Below are positions 7,278 to 15,011 of a stretch of 23,126 nt of DNA, piece by piece. The position numbers were made by a program, and so were the translations under genes. The stretch lies in NCBI GenBank assembly GCA_023230525.1, contig JALNXE010000069.1, positions 1 through 23,126 on the forward strand. Direction: 5' to 3'. Numbering within the stretch: position 1 is the stretch's first letter; every line of letters begins with the position of its first letter. Below the pieces are notes generated by a model. It was given only the letters and a program-made list of their open reading frames with translations, did not search any database and was not told the origin of the DNA. This DNA is from Desulfobulbaceae bacterium (GTDB taxonomy: Bacteria > Desulfobacterota > Desulfobulbia > Desulfobulbales > SURF-16).

Positions 7278-9381
7278 ACTTGCCCGCGCTGCCCGCGCCC
7301 GCGCCACCAGCCTGGTGTCCGGGACTCCATTGCCCTGACTTGCCGTCATACTGATAATTCATCTCCAGCGTAAATTTCTGCCGTCTGTTCTCTTCCAGGC
7401 ATTGCATCTTGAAGATGAGCAGGTTTCCTTCCTGTCTGACAAAGGTGATTTGCGGTTCCGACAGTTTTGACTGGGCGGCTGAGGGGAAAAAACCCTTGAA
7501 AATCGTTTCATATCTGCTGAGCAGGTAGGCAATTTTCTGCTGGATATCAGCCAGAAACTGATACCTGCTGATTCTTTCCGCAGCTGACTTCCTGGCTGCG
7601 GCAAATTCTTTCTCAGCCCCAACCCCCCGATTGCGGTCAATGGCGCTGATGCTCGCCTGCAGCGCCTTGACGGCCTGGCCGTATTTCTCCTCAACCAGAT
7701 ATGCCGCCGCCACGGCCTCGCCACGATTGACCATGGCACTGAGAATTTTCCGCTCAATGGTTGCCCGGCTGATCTCCCGGGCTCCGCCCGCTGCCCCGGC
7801 CGCGGCCAGCAGCCCCTCGCTTTTTTCCAGATTGGCGATGGCGGCATCCCACTGCCCCCCGCTGAAATCTTTCAGTCCCGCCTCATAAAAGGAATTGAAT
7901 CTGGCCACGTCACGCTGCCCTGTGATTTTCTTCACATCCCGGGCCGGTTCTCCTTCCTGGTTATCGATCATCTTCAAGGCGTTCTCATAGCTGTCTGCCG
8001 CCTGGGACCATTGTTTGCCGGCAAAGAATTGATCGCCATGTTCGACTGCGGCAGAAAAAGCCATTTCGGCGGTGAGGGTTCGGATCTCCCTGCTGGTGGC
8101 CTCCCACTGTTCATCCTTGGGCATGCCGGCCAGAATCTTCTGCGCCTCCTGGTAATGGCCTTGCGCCTGCTCCCATTTCTGCTCGGAGCGAAACAGATTG
8201 CCCTCAGCCAGCTGTCCCTGCAGCCGGCTCTTTTGCGCCAGCTGCTCGATCTCGGCAAGCGGCAGGGGAGCAAGATCGCCAAGGCCTTCTGTCTTTTCCG
8301 CAGCCATGGCGTAGCTCTCGCCGGCCTTCTGCCACTTGCCGGCATCCGCCAGCGACCGCGCCTCGGCGAGCAATCCGGTCACGGCCTTGACATCCTGCTG
8401 TTGCCGGCTCGTGATGTAGCGGCCGTTCACCAATATCTTGCCCTGCAGCCCCTCTTGAAATTCCCGGGAATCGGTCAGCTTGCCGACTTCCTGCCGCAGG
8501 GCCTGTTTTTCCTCTTTTTTGAGAAAACGTACCTTGTCCAGCAGGTCCTGGACTGCCTTCACCTGCGTCTGGGCCTCGGAGAACCTGTTTTGACTGATCA
8601 GCGGAGCCACCCCGGCCCACTTCTGCACCGCCCCGGCATAATTGCGCTGGTCAAGCACCAGCAGGGCGCCGGCACCGGCAGCAAGCAGCAGAACCGCGCA
8701 CAGCAAAGCCAGCAGCGGTTTCCTCATTTTCCGGCCAGTGGATTTCCCGGCCGCACCTCCCAGTTTTTCGCCTCGTGCTTCCCTTTTTTCCCGGCCTTGC
8801 CCGGCTGCCGGGGCAATTACGGGTGGCGCCTGCCCGGCGCGGTCCGGCTCCGCTAATGCGGCGGGAAGGCCATCCTGGCCAGCCATAGGCGTCACAACTG
8901 CCGGTTGCGCCTCCTCCGGTGCCTGAACGCTGAAATCGGCCCGGTCAAGGGGCAGCAAATCGCTATGAGCCGTGGCCCAGTCCAGCGCTTGCCGATTAAA
9001 AACATCTTCCCGGCTGTAGGCTTGATAGGAAATCAGCCTGCCGATATGCACAATAAGATCCGCCAGGGAGTGGGAGGAATTCCAGAAATCCCCGACACAG
9101 ACGGCGTCAGGGTCAAAATCAGGATGAAAAATTGCGGTAAGCGGTTTACAATTCGGCGGAAAATGGGGATAACCAAAGGGGAGCACAATACTCACCCGAT
9201 GGCTGTCAACAATGACCGCCCGGCCGTCAGTCACCTGGCTTATGCCTTTGACCTGATAGGTGATCTCATAACTGTCCGGCGGATTTCCGCTGGTTGCAGT
9301 TATCCTGATATAAGGAGAGGCGGAAAATCTTCTCTTTATTTCATCATATTCATTGGTGAGCTGGCTGTTGGATACGGGCAT
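7276..9381 (-). CDS. Membrane-anchored E2 (ubiquitin-conjugating, UBC-fold)-like protein with helical-repeat C-terminus
   Basis: 701 residues. Residues 1-150 fit the E2/UBC fold: an N-terminal helix (LTNEYDEIKRRF), strands ending SIVLPFGYPHFPP (YPxxPP at 71-76), HPDF (86-89, as HPNI in E2s) and a cysteine nine residues after that histidine (C95 in DAVCVGDFW), where E2s carry the thioester cysteine. A helix LADLIVHIGRLISYQ follows. A basic, Gly/Ala-rich linker leads to one transmembrane helix (about 221-243). The lysine/arginine-rich N-side puts the E2 domain in the cytoplasm and about 450 residues outside the inner membrane. That part is alpha-helical, TPR or coiled-coil like (many AxxxxE/W repeats). 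The last 80 residues look like a small beta domain. No E1, ubiquitin-like or JAB gene is in the window. The ribosome-binding site is poor. The E2 assignment is by motif pattern; activity is untested. Confidence 0.75.
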   Translation of the reverse strand: MPVSNSQLTNEYDEIKRRFSASPYIRITATSGNPPDSYEITYQVKGISQVTDGRAVIVDSHRVSIVLPFGYPHFPPNCKPLTAIFHPDFDPDAVCVGDFWNSSHSLADLIVHIGRLISYQAYSREDVFNRQALDWATAHSDLLPLDRADFSVQAPEEAQPAVVTPMAGQDGLPAALAEPDRAGQAPPVIAPAAGQGREKREARGEKLGGAAGKSTGRKMRKPLLALLCAVLLLAAGAGALLVLDQRNYAGAVQKWAGVAPLISQNRFSEAQTQVKAVQDLLDKVRFLKKEEKQALRQEVGKLTDSREFQEGLQGKILVNGRYITSRQQQDVKAVTGLLAEARSLADAGKWQKAGESYAMAAEKTEGLGDLAPLPLAEIEQLAQKSRLQGQLAEGNLFRSEQKWEQAQGHYQEAQKILAGMPKDEQWEATSREIRTLTAEMAFSAAVEHGDQFFAGKQWSQAADSYENALKMIDNQEGEPARDVKKITGQRDVARFNSFYEAGLKDFSGGQWDAAIANLEKSEGLLAAAGAAGGAREISRATIERKILSAMVNRGEAVAAAYLVEEKYGQAVKALQASISAIDRNRGVGAEKEFAAARKSAAERISRYQFLADIQQKIAYLLSRYETIFKGFFPSAAQSKLSEPQITFVRQEGNLLIFKMQCLEENRRQKFTLEMNYQYDGKSGQWSPGHQAGGAGAGSAGK

Positions 9382-9422
9382 GGCGGATAAAATCTCAAAA
9401 AGAAAAAATCTGTTGTTTAGGA

Positions 9423-9466
9423 GCCGTTATGAAATAACATGGCCATGTTATTTTTTTTACAACGGC
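9423..9466. promoter_or_regulatory. Nested perfect palindrome with T-run upstream of the E2-like gene
   Basis: AAATAACATGG-CCATGTTATTT (9432-9453) is a perfect 22 bp palindrome. It continues into a run of T to 9458 on the plus strand. It is enclosed by GCCGTT (9423-9428) and AACGGC (9461-9466), giving a second, outer stem. On the plus strand it looks like an intrinsic terminator, yet no plus-strand gene lies just upstream. It is about 50 bases before the E2-like start, so it may be an operator, a leader hairpin, or the end of an unseen small RNA. Confidence 0.55.
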
Positions 9467-9674
9467 TTAGCTGTTGGCCGCAGCCGGGTTATGGCGGGAC
9501 AATTGTTTCTTGGCAACCATGCCCTCGACTTTACTCCTAAGAATAGCTAAAGTTAAAGACTTGAACAAGAATTAACTGAATGGGTTAAGCTGAAAGAAGG
9601 ACAGCGTTTGCGTTTTCGGCTATGGACGCAAGTGTGAAGACCCGGCCAACTCACAACAGCAAAGGGAACGAACC

Positions 9675-10766
9675 ATGAGCTCTTTTAGGTCCATCTTCCA
9701 GATCGTGGAGAATAAAAAATGCCCGCTTTATGAGCTGGATGACCGCCTGGAATTGACGGACAAGGCCCTGCTGCCTCCCCAGGCTAAACCCGTCTGCCTT
9801 ATCCTGGCCAGGGAGATGACCGAACTGTTATTTGCCCTTCTTTCCCAGGATAAAGCCGGGCAGGACCCGGAAAAACTCTTCAGCTGCTCCGGCTGCTCCG
9901 GCCTTATCAAGTTCAGAATGAATTACAACACCATCGCCACGGAAGACGAAGCAGCCTCCTCTCTGTCGGAGATTCTGGGCACGGAAATCAATGTGCCGCG
10001 CAGACTGGTTGACGGACTGGGTAATATCGGTCTCTTTCAGGTCATTGAGAAAAAAAATCTGGCCAGGATTCTTCCCTGCTTCACCTACAGGAAATTCACC
10101 CCGGGATCGGATATATTCCGCAAGGGCGAGGAAGGGGGCAATGTTGTCATCATTTTATCCGGCAAGGTGGCTGTGCTGGACGGGGATCAGCGGATAGCCG
10201 TGCTTGGCAGGGGGGAGGTGCTGGGAGAAATGAGCCAGCTCACCTCCCAGGCGGTCTGCGCCACGGTGAGAACCGTTGATCCCACCGAAGTGCTCTCCAT
10301 CACCGGTCAGGAAATGAAAAACCTGCTGAACAAGAATCCCTCTCTCTATATCTATTTCCTGCGCCTTCTCTCGGACCGTCTCACCAAAAGCAATGCCGCC
10401 CGTCTCCAGGAGGTCGCCTATGCCATGAGCGGTTCCCTGGCTGAAATGCCGCAGGTGGAATTATTCCAGCTCTTTCACATGAACGGTAAAACAGGGGTGC
10501 TGAGCATTGACCTGCCGGATGGAGAGGCGCACATTTCCTTCAGGGAGGGGTGCATCATCAACGCCAGCTATGCCGGAGAGAAAAACCAGGAGGCCATTTA
10601 CCACATTATTGCCGAAAGAAAGGGGGGCCGCTTCAAATTCAGTGCCGGTCTCTCACCCCAGGAAATGAAGGCGGCGGAGATCGGCGAATTCATGAAACTG
10701 TTGATGGACGGCATCCGCAGGATTGATGAGGAAAACAGTCCGGACGAAGAAGAGGAAGAGGACTAA
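9675..10766 (+). CDS. Cyclic-nucleotide-binding-fold regulator with PATAN (DUF4388) domain
   Basis: 363 residues, no membrane segment, likely cytoplasmic. Residues 1-110 hold a cysteine-containing module (C16, C41 and CSGC at 71-74) that resembles the TIGR04076-type N-terminus (KCPLYELDDRLEL). Residues about 115-235 form a cNMP-binding domain (IGLFQVIEKKNLARI, PGSDIFRKGEEGGNVVIILSG, GEVLGEMSQLT). Residues about 250-350 are a DUF4388/PATAN domain (MPQVELFQLFHMNGKTGVLSI, ISFREGCIINASY). The tail is strongly acidic. In the phosphate-binding cassette the arginine that contacts the cyclic phosphate in CRP is replaced by hydrophobic/Cys residues (QAVCATV), so a classical cNMP ligand is doubtful. 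No DNA-binding domain is seen; such proteins usually act in protein-protein signalling. GGGA lies about ten bases before the ATG. It diverges from the E2-like gene and converges on the lipoprotein gene. Confidence 0.85.
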   Translation: MSSFRSIFQIVENKKCPLYELDDRLELTDKALLPPQAKPVCLILAREMTELLFALLSQDKAGQDPEKLFSCSGCSGLIKFRMNYNTIATEDEAASSLSEILGTEINVPRRLVDGLGNIGLFQVIEKKNLARILPCFTYRKFTPGSDIFRKGEEGGNVVIILSGKVAVLDGDQRIAVLGRGEVLGEMSQLTSQAVCATVRTVDPTEVLSITGQEMKNLLNKNPSLYIYFLRLLSDRLTKSNAARLQEVAYAMSGSLAEMPQVELFQLFHMNGKTGVLSIDLPDGEAHISFREGCIINASYAGEKNQEAIYHIIAERKGGRFKFSAGLSPQEMKAAEIGEFMKLLMDGIRRIDEENSPDEEEEED

Positions 10767-10830
10767 CAGCCTGGCCGCAGATACCCATCCACAGAGGAAC
10801 TGATCGGCCGCAAGGTGGCGGAGTTGAGAA

Positions 10831-10862
10831 ACCCGGGGCAGGGCAACCGCCCCGTCCCGGGT
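10831..10862. terminator. Strong GC hairpin between convergent genes (bidirectional terminator candidate)
   Basis: ACCCGGGGCAGGGC (10831-10844) pairs with GCCCCGTCCCGGGT (10849-10862) over 14 positions with one mismatch and one G-U pair, closed by an AACC loop. It lies in the 108 bp between the convergent stops of the cNMP/PATAN and lipoprotein genes. No T-run follows on either strand. Confidence 0.5.
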
Positions 10863-10874
10863 AATCTTCATGAA

Positions 10875-11159
10875 TTAATGCTGGCTGGGTGCAGGGGCCT
10901 GGGCCGGCTGCTCCTCAGTCAGGGGTTCGCTGTCGGGTGAAGGAACATCCACTGGCTGTCCCTCTTCCGCGGGCGGTGCAACCTCAGCGGGGGCCTGGGC
11001 CTCTGGGGCGGCAGGAGCCTGGTGTTCTACTGCCGGAGCGGTCTTTTCGGCAGGTGGTGTTGCAACTTCAGCTTTTTCTTTTTTCTGATCACAGGCGCAC
11101 ATACCGGTGGCCAATAAGGACATAAGGACAAAAGCAACAGTCTTTTTCATCAGTTTCAT
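10875..11159 (-). CDS. Small Pro/Ala/Glu-rich lipoprotein-like protein
   Basis: 94 residues from the ATG at 11159. An N-terminal signal (MKLMKKTVAFVLMSLLATGMCAC) is followed by a low-complexity chain of about 70 residues rich in P, A and E. The signal ends in MCAC-DQ, an imperfect lipobox with an aspartate directly after the last cysteine. If lipidated, this would be a small exported, anchored, disordered protein; a simple secreted protein is the alternative. The frame extends five codons upstream to a TTG, but GAGGA (11168-11172) eight bases before the ATG fixes the start at 11159. There is no family I can name. It shares a strand with the E2-like gene and the hybrid protease but is not tightly linked to either. 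Confidence 0.7.
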   Translation of the reverse strand: MKLMKKTVAFVLMSLLATGMCACDQKKEKAEVATPPAEKTAPAVEHQAPAAPEAQAPAEVAPPAEEGQPVDVPSPDSEPLTEEQPAQAPAPSQH

Positions 11160-11674
11160 TGAATTCTTCCTCAATTATTGGTTGTTGATAAAGGGGTTAC
11201 CGTATCTCTGACAGGATGGATATTAACCGCTTGCCTATTCCTCTCACGCTGCAAAGGGACTTTTTTCTCCCTCGCCAGGATATTTTTTTGCAATATTACC
11301 TCCCCTTTTATAACCAGTAAAGGGAAATAACTGCAGGCAGCACAATAAAATCACTTGCTTTTTTTCGTGTCTGCCGGGTGGCGACACATCTGCCCGCCGG
11401 CATTTCCTTCACCGGGGTTGCCGCCAGCATGCACCGCGGGGAAAAAACGGAGCGGCGGCAAAGGTATTATCCCTCCTGCCCGGAAGACCAGCCGGCCAGG
11501 GCATACACATCCTCTGCAATCTGCCGGGGCAGCCGGCAGGCAACCGCCCTGCAAAGGCCTGGGCCGCCTCCGCTGGAAAGCGCGAAACGTTCGTCATTCG
11601 GGCACTCTGTTTAGTCCCCGCTTGACGGGGGTGTTATCAGCCGGAATCCAGGCCATCAGCGGGACGCCAACTCC
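11160..11674. other. Intergenic region upstream of the lipoprotein gene
   Basis: About 515 bases. It holds a promoter candidate for the lipoprotein gene and two GC hairpins: CTGCCGG/CCGGCAG at 11521-11539, and CCCCG/CGGGG at 11616-11630, just after the hybrid protease gene. The short overlapping frames at 11351-11678 on both strands have no recognisable product or ribosome-binding site. Sequence near 11612-11668 resembles widespread interspersed intergenic sequence (CCCGCTTGACGGGG, CCGGAATCCAG). Confidence 0.5.
11293..11321 (-). promoter_or_regulatory. Promoter candidate for the lipoprotein gene
   Basis: On the reverse strand TTTACT (11316-11321) is separated by 17 bases from TAATAT (11293-11298). 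Each box matches consensus at four of six positions. The leader would be about 130 bases. Confidence 0.3.
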
Positions 11675-14122
11675 CTAAGATTCTTTCAGCCCCTTCATGA
11701 TCTTTTCCAGTTCGGCGCCGTCGACAATTTCCTGCCGAATGAGAATGGAGGCCAGCTGTTCCACCTTTTCCCAGTGCTTTTCAATCAGCGCCTCGGCCTT
11801 GATACTCGCCTCTTTCATCCAGTAGCTGATCCGCTCCGCCACCTTGGCCAGGTATATCTGTTTACTGACATTCTGGGAAAGGGTATCGGTGTGCACATAG
11901 CCGATCTCCTCATCCATGCCCAGACTGGCAACCGCGGCATAGGCCTGATGGGTGGCGACCTCCAGATCGTTTGCCGCGCCGGTGTCGATCCCCTTGCTGC
12001 CGAACTTCCTGATGCTGGCCGTGCGCCCGCCGAGCAGCACACAGATGTTGTCAAAGACCTCATCCTTGGAGATGTTGCCCGGGAAATCCTCCATGCTGTA
12101 GGAGATGAATCCCATGGATTTCAGCCGCGGCGCGATGGTCACCTGCTCAATCTTGATGTCCGGCAGCAGCAGATGGGACAGCACCGCGTGCCCGGCCTCA
12201 TGGTAGGCGGTGATCTTCAGATCCTGTTCAAGATTTCTGATGCGCTTCTTCTCCAGCTTATAGCCATACTTGATGATGTTGATCTCCTCAATGAGGATAT
12301 CTTCGGTGATGCTGTCCAGGTCATTGCGGATGGCATAGAGAGAGGCCTCCTTGCCGATCCGCTGCAGATCGTAGCCGCTCATGCCCGATATATACCGGAT
12401 CACCCGCTCCACGTTGATCTTGCCGTCATTGGGTTTCTCCAGAATCTTTTCGATGAAAAAACGCCTGGCGTCCCGGTCAAGCTCGGGCACCTCGACAAAG
12501 ATATCGATTCGGTTGGGGGCAATGATGCGGGGATTGACATCGGCCTTGTTCTGGGCCGTGGCAATGGTGAAGACGGAATCCTCGGGATCGCCGGACAGGG
12601 CGTCAAGCTCCAGAATCAGCTGCTCATCCGGCATGGAGGTGTAGACCCCCTCAATCAGCCCTTTGACGTCAATGCCGTCAAGAAAGACGATGCTCGGGGT
12701 GAATTCCCTGGCCTTGAGATAGGCATTGCGGATGTAGCCCGGATCAAACAGGTCGCTTCTGGACACATAGACAAACGGCCGTTCCGTCTCCCGGGCAAAG
12801 GCCTTGGCCAGCATGGTCTTGCCCACGCCGGAAGGCCCGTAGAGCAGCATGCCTTTGGGCATGTCGATGCCGAATTTTCCCAGCAGTGCCGGCTCTCTGA
12901 GAATTTTGACGATCTGTTTAAGATTCTTCTTGGTGCTCTTGTTGCCGGCTATATCCTTAAAGCCCATGGTGGAAAATTCCACCATGGGCAGCAGTTCCCG
13001 AAAAAATTCACTGGCCGGCGGCAGCCTTTTCAGTTCCGCCTTGTGAATGACGCAGGTCAGCTTCTGGCCGCGCAGGGTCTCTTTCCAGGAGATATCCACC
13101 GTTTCATTTTTCTTGTAAAGCCTGGTCAGCAAGGTCTCTTTATCCTGGTAGATTTTCTCCAGAAAGGCATCGGCCTGCTTGGAAATCCGGCAGACGATAG
13201 AGTCGGGATATTTCCTCTGGTCCCGGACAAAGCTGGTGATCCGGCCGAGGACGAGATCCGGCAGTTTCTGTTTCAACCGGTTGACGCTGATATCGGGAGA
13301 AAATGACAGGGTCAGCAGGGCGGCGATGCGGTCAAAGTCTTGATATTCCACCTTCATGCCGCTGACATCGGCAAACTGCCGGGAATGGGCGTTCAATGAT
13401 TCACCGCCGATGCGCACCAGGGTATCCAGGCTCAGGGAATTGAACAGGATGATGAAATTACGGGCCATGGCGGCCAGCAGTTTGGGGGCAATGGCGCTCT
13501 GCACCGTGTCATAGACCGCCTTTTTTTCCTTGGCAAGGGCCTCCATGACCAGGGCCTGGGCGCGCAGCTTATTTTCCTTGAATGCCTCCTGGTACTTTCT
13601 TTCCTTGAAAAAACCGCAGCCCAGGCTGGAGGTAAAAATGACGATGACGCCGCTGCAGTCGATGCCGCTCTCCTCCTCACTGCGGGTAAGCAGATTAAAC
13701 AGCCCCAGTTGCAGCTGATTGTCCGCTTTTTCAATGGCATCAAAGAGAATGATGGACTGGGGATGATCCTTGATAAACCCGGTCAGCTCCCCCTCCTGGA
13801 CCCCGTCCGAGGTCACCCGCTGGCCGAGCAGCTGCGCCCCGCTTTCAGGATCAGTGAACTGCTCCATGTCAAACTGCTTGAAAGCCGCATACTCCGCCAG
13901 ATGGGAAGTCAGGGACCGGGCCAGGCTCTTCTTGCCCACCGAGGCAGGGCCCAGGAAGGTGAAAATCACCTTGGGGGTGGAGCCCAGCGGTTTGTAAGCC
14001 ATATGGATGAAGGCATCCACCACCTCGTCTATCGCCTTGTCCTGGTCGAAGATGATCCGCTTCAGGCTGTCCCGCAGCCTGTCGAACATGACAAAGATGT
14101 TCTGATCAGTTTCCTGTGCCAT
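11675..14122 (-). CDS. ClpB-like/FtsH-like hybrid: two degenerate AAA modules and an M41 zinc protease domain
   Basis: 815 residues with no transmembrane helix, unlike true FtsH. Residues about 10-200 resemble a ClpA/B-type AAA module (GPASVGKK at 58-65; GELTGFIKDHPQSIILFDAIEKAD; FTSSLGCGFF). Its Walker B reads FDA where ClpB has LDE, and its Walker A has K in place of T/S. A linker (about 200-385) has no family I recognise. An FtsH-like AAA module follows: Walker A GPSGVGKT is intact (429-436), but Walker B is LDG (D482, G483) instead of IDE. The FVG pore loop is absent and the RPGRFDR arginine-finger segment is APNRIDI. The protease domain is intact: HEAGH (641-645) and the third zinc ligand D719 in TGAANDLEVAT. 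AGGAG precedes the ATG at 14122. PilZ is 89 bp upstream on the same strand. Likely a cytosolic metalloprotease with altered or no ATP hydrolysis (inference). Confidence 0.88.
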   Translation of the reverse strand: MAQETDQNIFVMFDRLRDSLKRIIFDQDKAIDEVVDAFIHMAYKPLGSTPKVIFTFLGPASVGKKSLARSLTSHLAEYAAFKQFDMEQFTDPESGAQLLGQRVTSDGVQEGELTGFIKDHPQSIILFDAIEKADNQLQLGLFNLLTRSEEESGIDCSGVIVIFTSSLGCGFFKERKYQEAFKENKLRAQALVMEALAKEKKAVYDTVQSAIAPKLLAAMARNFIILFNSLSLDTLVRIGGESLNAHSRQFADVSGMKVEYQDFDRIAALLTLSFSPDISVNRLKQKLPDLVLGRITSFVRDQRKYPDSIVCRISKQADAFLEKIYQDKETLLTRLYKKNETVDISWKETLRGQKLTCVIHKAELKRLPPASEFFRELLPMVEFSTMGFKDIAGNKSTKKNLKQIVKILREPALLGKFGIDMPKGMLLYGPSGVGKTMLAKAFARETERPFVYVSRSDLFDPGYIRNAYLKAREFTPSIVFLDGIDVKGLIEGVYTSMPDEQLILELDALSGDPEDSVFTIATAQNKADVNPRIIAPNRIDIFVEVPELDRDARRFFIEKILEKPNDGKINVERVIRYISGMSGYDLQRIGKEASLYAIRNDLDSITEDILIEEINIIKYGYKLEKKRIRNLEQDLKITAYHEAGHAVLSHLLLPDIKIEQVTIAPRLKSMGFISYSMEDFPGNISKDEVFDNICVLLGGRTASIRKFGSKGIDTGAANDLEVATHQAYAAVASLGMDEEIGYVHTDTLSQNVSKQIYLAKVAERISYWMKEASIKAEALIEKHWEKVEQLASILIRQEIVDGAELEKIMKGLKES

Positions 14123-14211
14123 GCAGGCTCCTGTTTATTTTATCAAAGAAGAGAAAAAGCTTCATGGGCGGAAAATCAGGCCGGACTGCTGACGATTTGA
14201 TCCAGGGACCA

Positions 14212-14523
14212 TCACAGGGAGCTGACAAACCTTAATCCGGCGCGATAGCCTTTGTCATCCTTGCACGACCACATGACCACGCCCTTATTGGGAATTTTAT
14301 TTTTAAAGCTTGTCGCGATACTTACCAGCTGTCCGAGGACAAGTTCATGACTGGTCAAGACAGCCATCCCCGTTTCGCTGATATTCAACAGGGTAGCCTC
14401 CACGGTTTCCATTCGCACATTGCGGATCGTCAGTGCCATCGGAGAATTTTCGGCAAATTTTTCCGCAGAAATTCGCTGGGCAAGCCTGCCGTCTGACATA
14501 TTATCGTTCAAATTGCTCGTCAT
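14212..14523 (-). CDS. PilZ-domain protein (cyclic di-GMP receptor candidate)
   Basis: 103 residues, one PilZ domain with little else. It shows the c-di-GMP binding signature: RLAQR (RxxxR, about 13-17) and, after a strand, NISETGMA (NxSxxG). A typical barrel end follows (GVVMWSCKDDKGYRAGLRFV). Single-domain PilZ proteins bind c-di-GMP and then act on a partner protein. The start at 14523 is supported by GAGGG seven bases upstream. The next gene downstream on the same strand, 89 bases away, is the ClpB-FtsH hybrid protease, so the two may be co-transcribed. A membrane GGDEF protein encoded in this window could supply the ligand (inference). Confidence 0.85.
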   Translation of the reverse strand: MTSNLNDNMSDGRLAQRISAEKFAENSPMALTIRNVRMETVEATLLNISETGMAVLTSHELVLGQLVSIATSFKNKIPNKGVVMWSCKDDKGYRAGLRFVSSL

Positions 14524-15011
14524 TTCCGTTCCCTCATAAAAATTTTCGCTTTACTCCATTTTTCTCAATTCAAGCCCTCAACCCGGCATACGCACAACAA
14601 TTCTTTCTGCAAACCCTGGCCGCAACTCCTTCCCGGCCAGACCGTTCCCTGTTCTTTTCGCTTGCCCGCAGCCCGGTACCGTCCTCATCAGCGCCGGGCT
14701 GCGCTCAGTATCAACTACACCATAGATGTCTGCTTTTCAAGTGAATTATCGTGTGAATTTAGCATGATGTAGGGGAAAAAACGTCTTTCTTTACAACCGG
14801 CGGGTGACCGGTCCGGGGAAAATTCCACCCGTGAAAAATTACTTGACTCAATAAATTGTCAGGGTGTTAAAATAACCGCAGAGCCTGTCGGCAAACAAAC
14901 ACTCAGACATGCTCCCGGCGCCAGGCAATCAGCGGCCAACCCCGCTGCTGCGCGGCACCGGGAACTTTTTCTTTTCCTTATCCACCCCAAAACTCCCAAG
15001 GAGGACAGCTC
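14524..15011. other. Intergenic region between divergent PilZ and ferritin genes
   Basis: About 490 bases. It contains a promoter candidate for ferritin (14843-14873) and no convincing gene. I found no clear Fur box by eye. The short frame at 14433-14744 runs antisense into PilZ and has no recognisable product. Confidence 0.5.
14843..14873 (+). promoter_or_regulatory. Promoter candidate for ferritin
   Basis: TTGACT (14843-14848) and TAAAAT (14868-14873) are separated by 19 bases, longer than ideal. The leader would be about 130 bases. Confidence 0.3.

Noticed and set aside
9540..9674. Possible c-di-GMP riboswitch before the cNMP/PATAN gene
   Set aside because: A GACGCAAG string drew attention, but the other conserved GEMM elements could not be found.
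11351..11678. Overlapping small frames on both strands upstream of the lipoprotein gene
   Set aside because: No ribosome-binding site, no recognisable product, and part of the sequence resembles interspersed intergenic repeats.
11774..13306. 510-residue open frame antisense to the hybrid protease
   Set aside because: Shadow frame; the opposite strand carries Walker A and HEAGH motifs in order.
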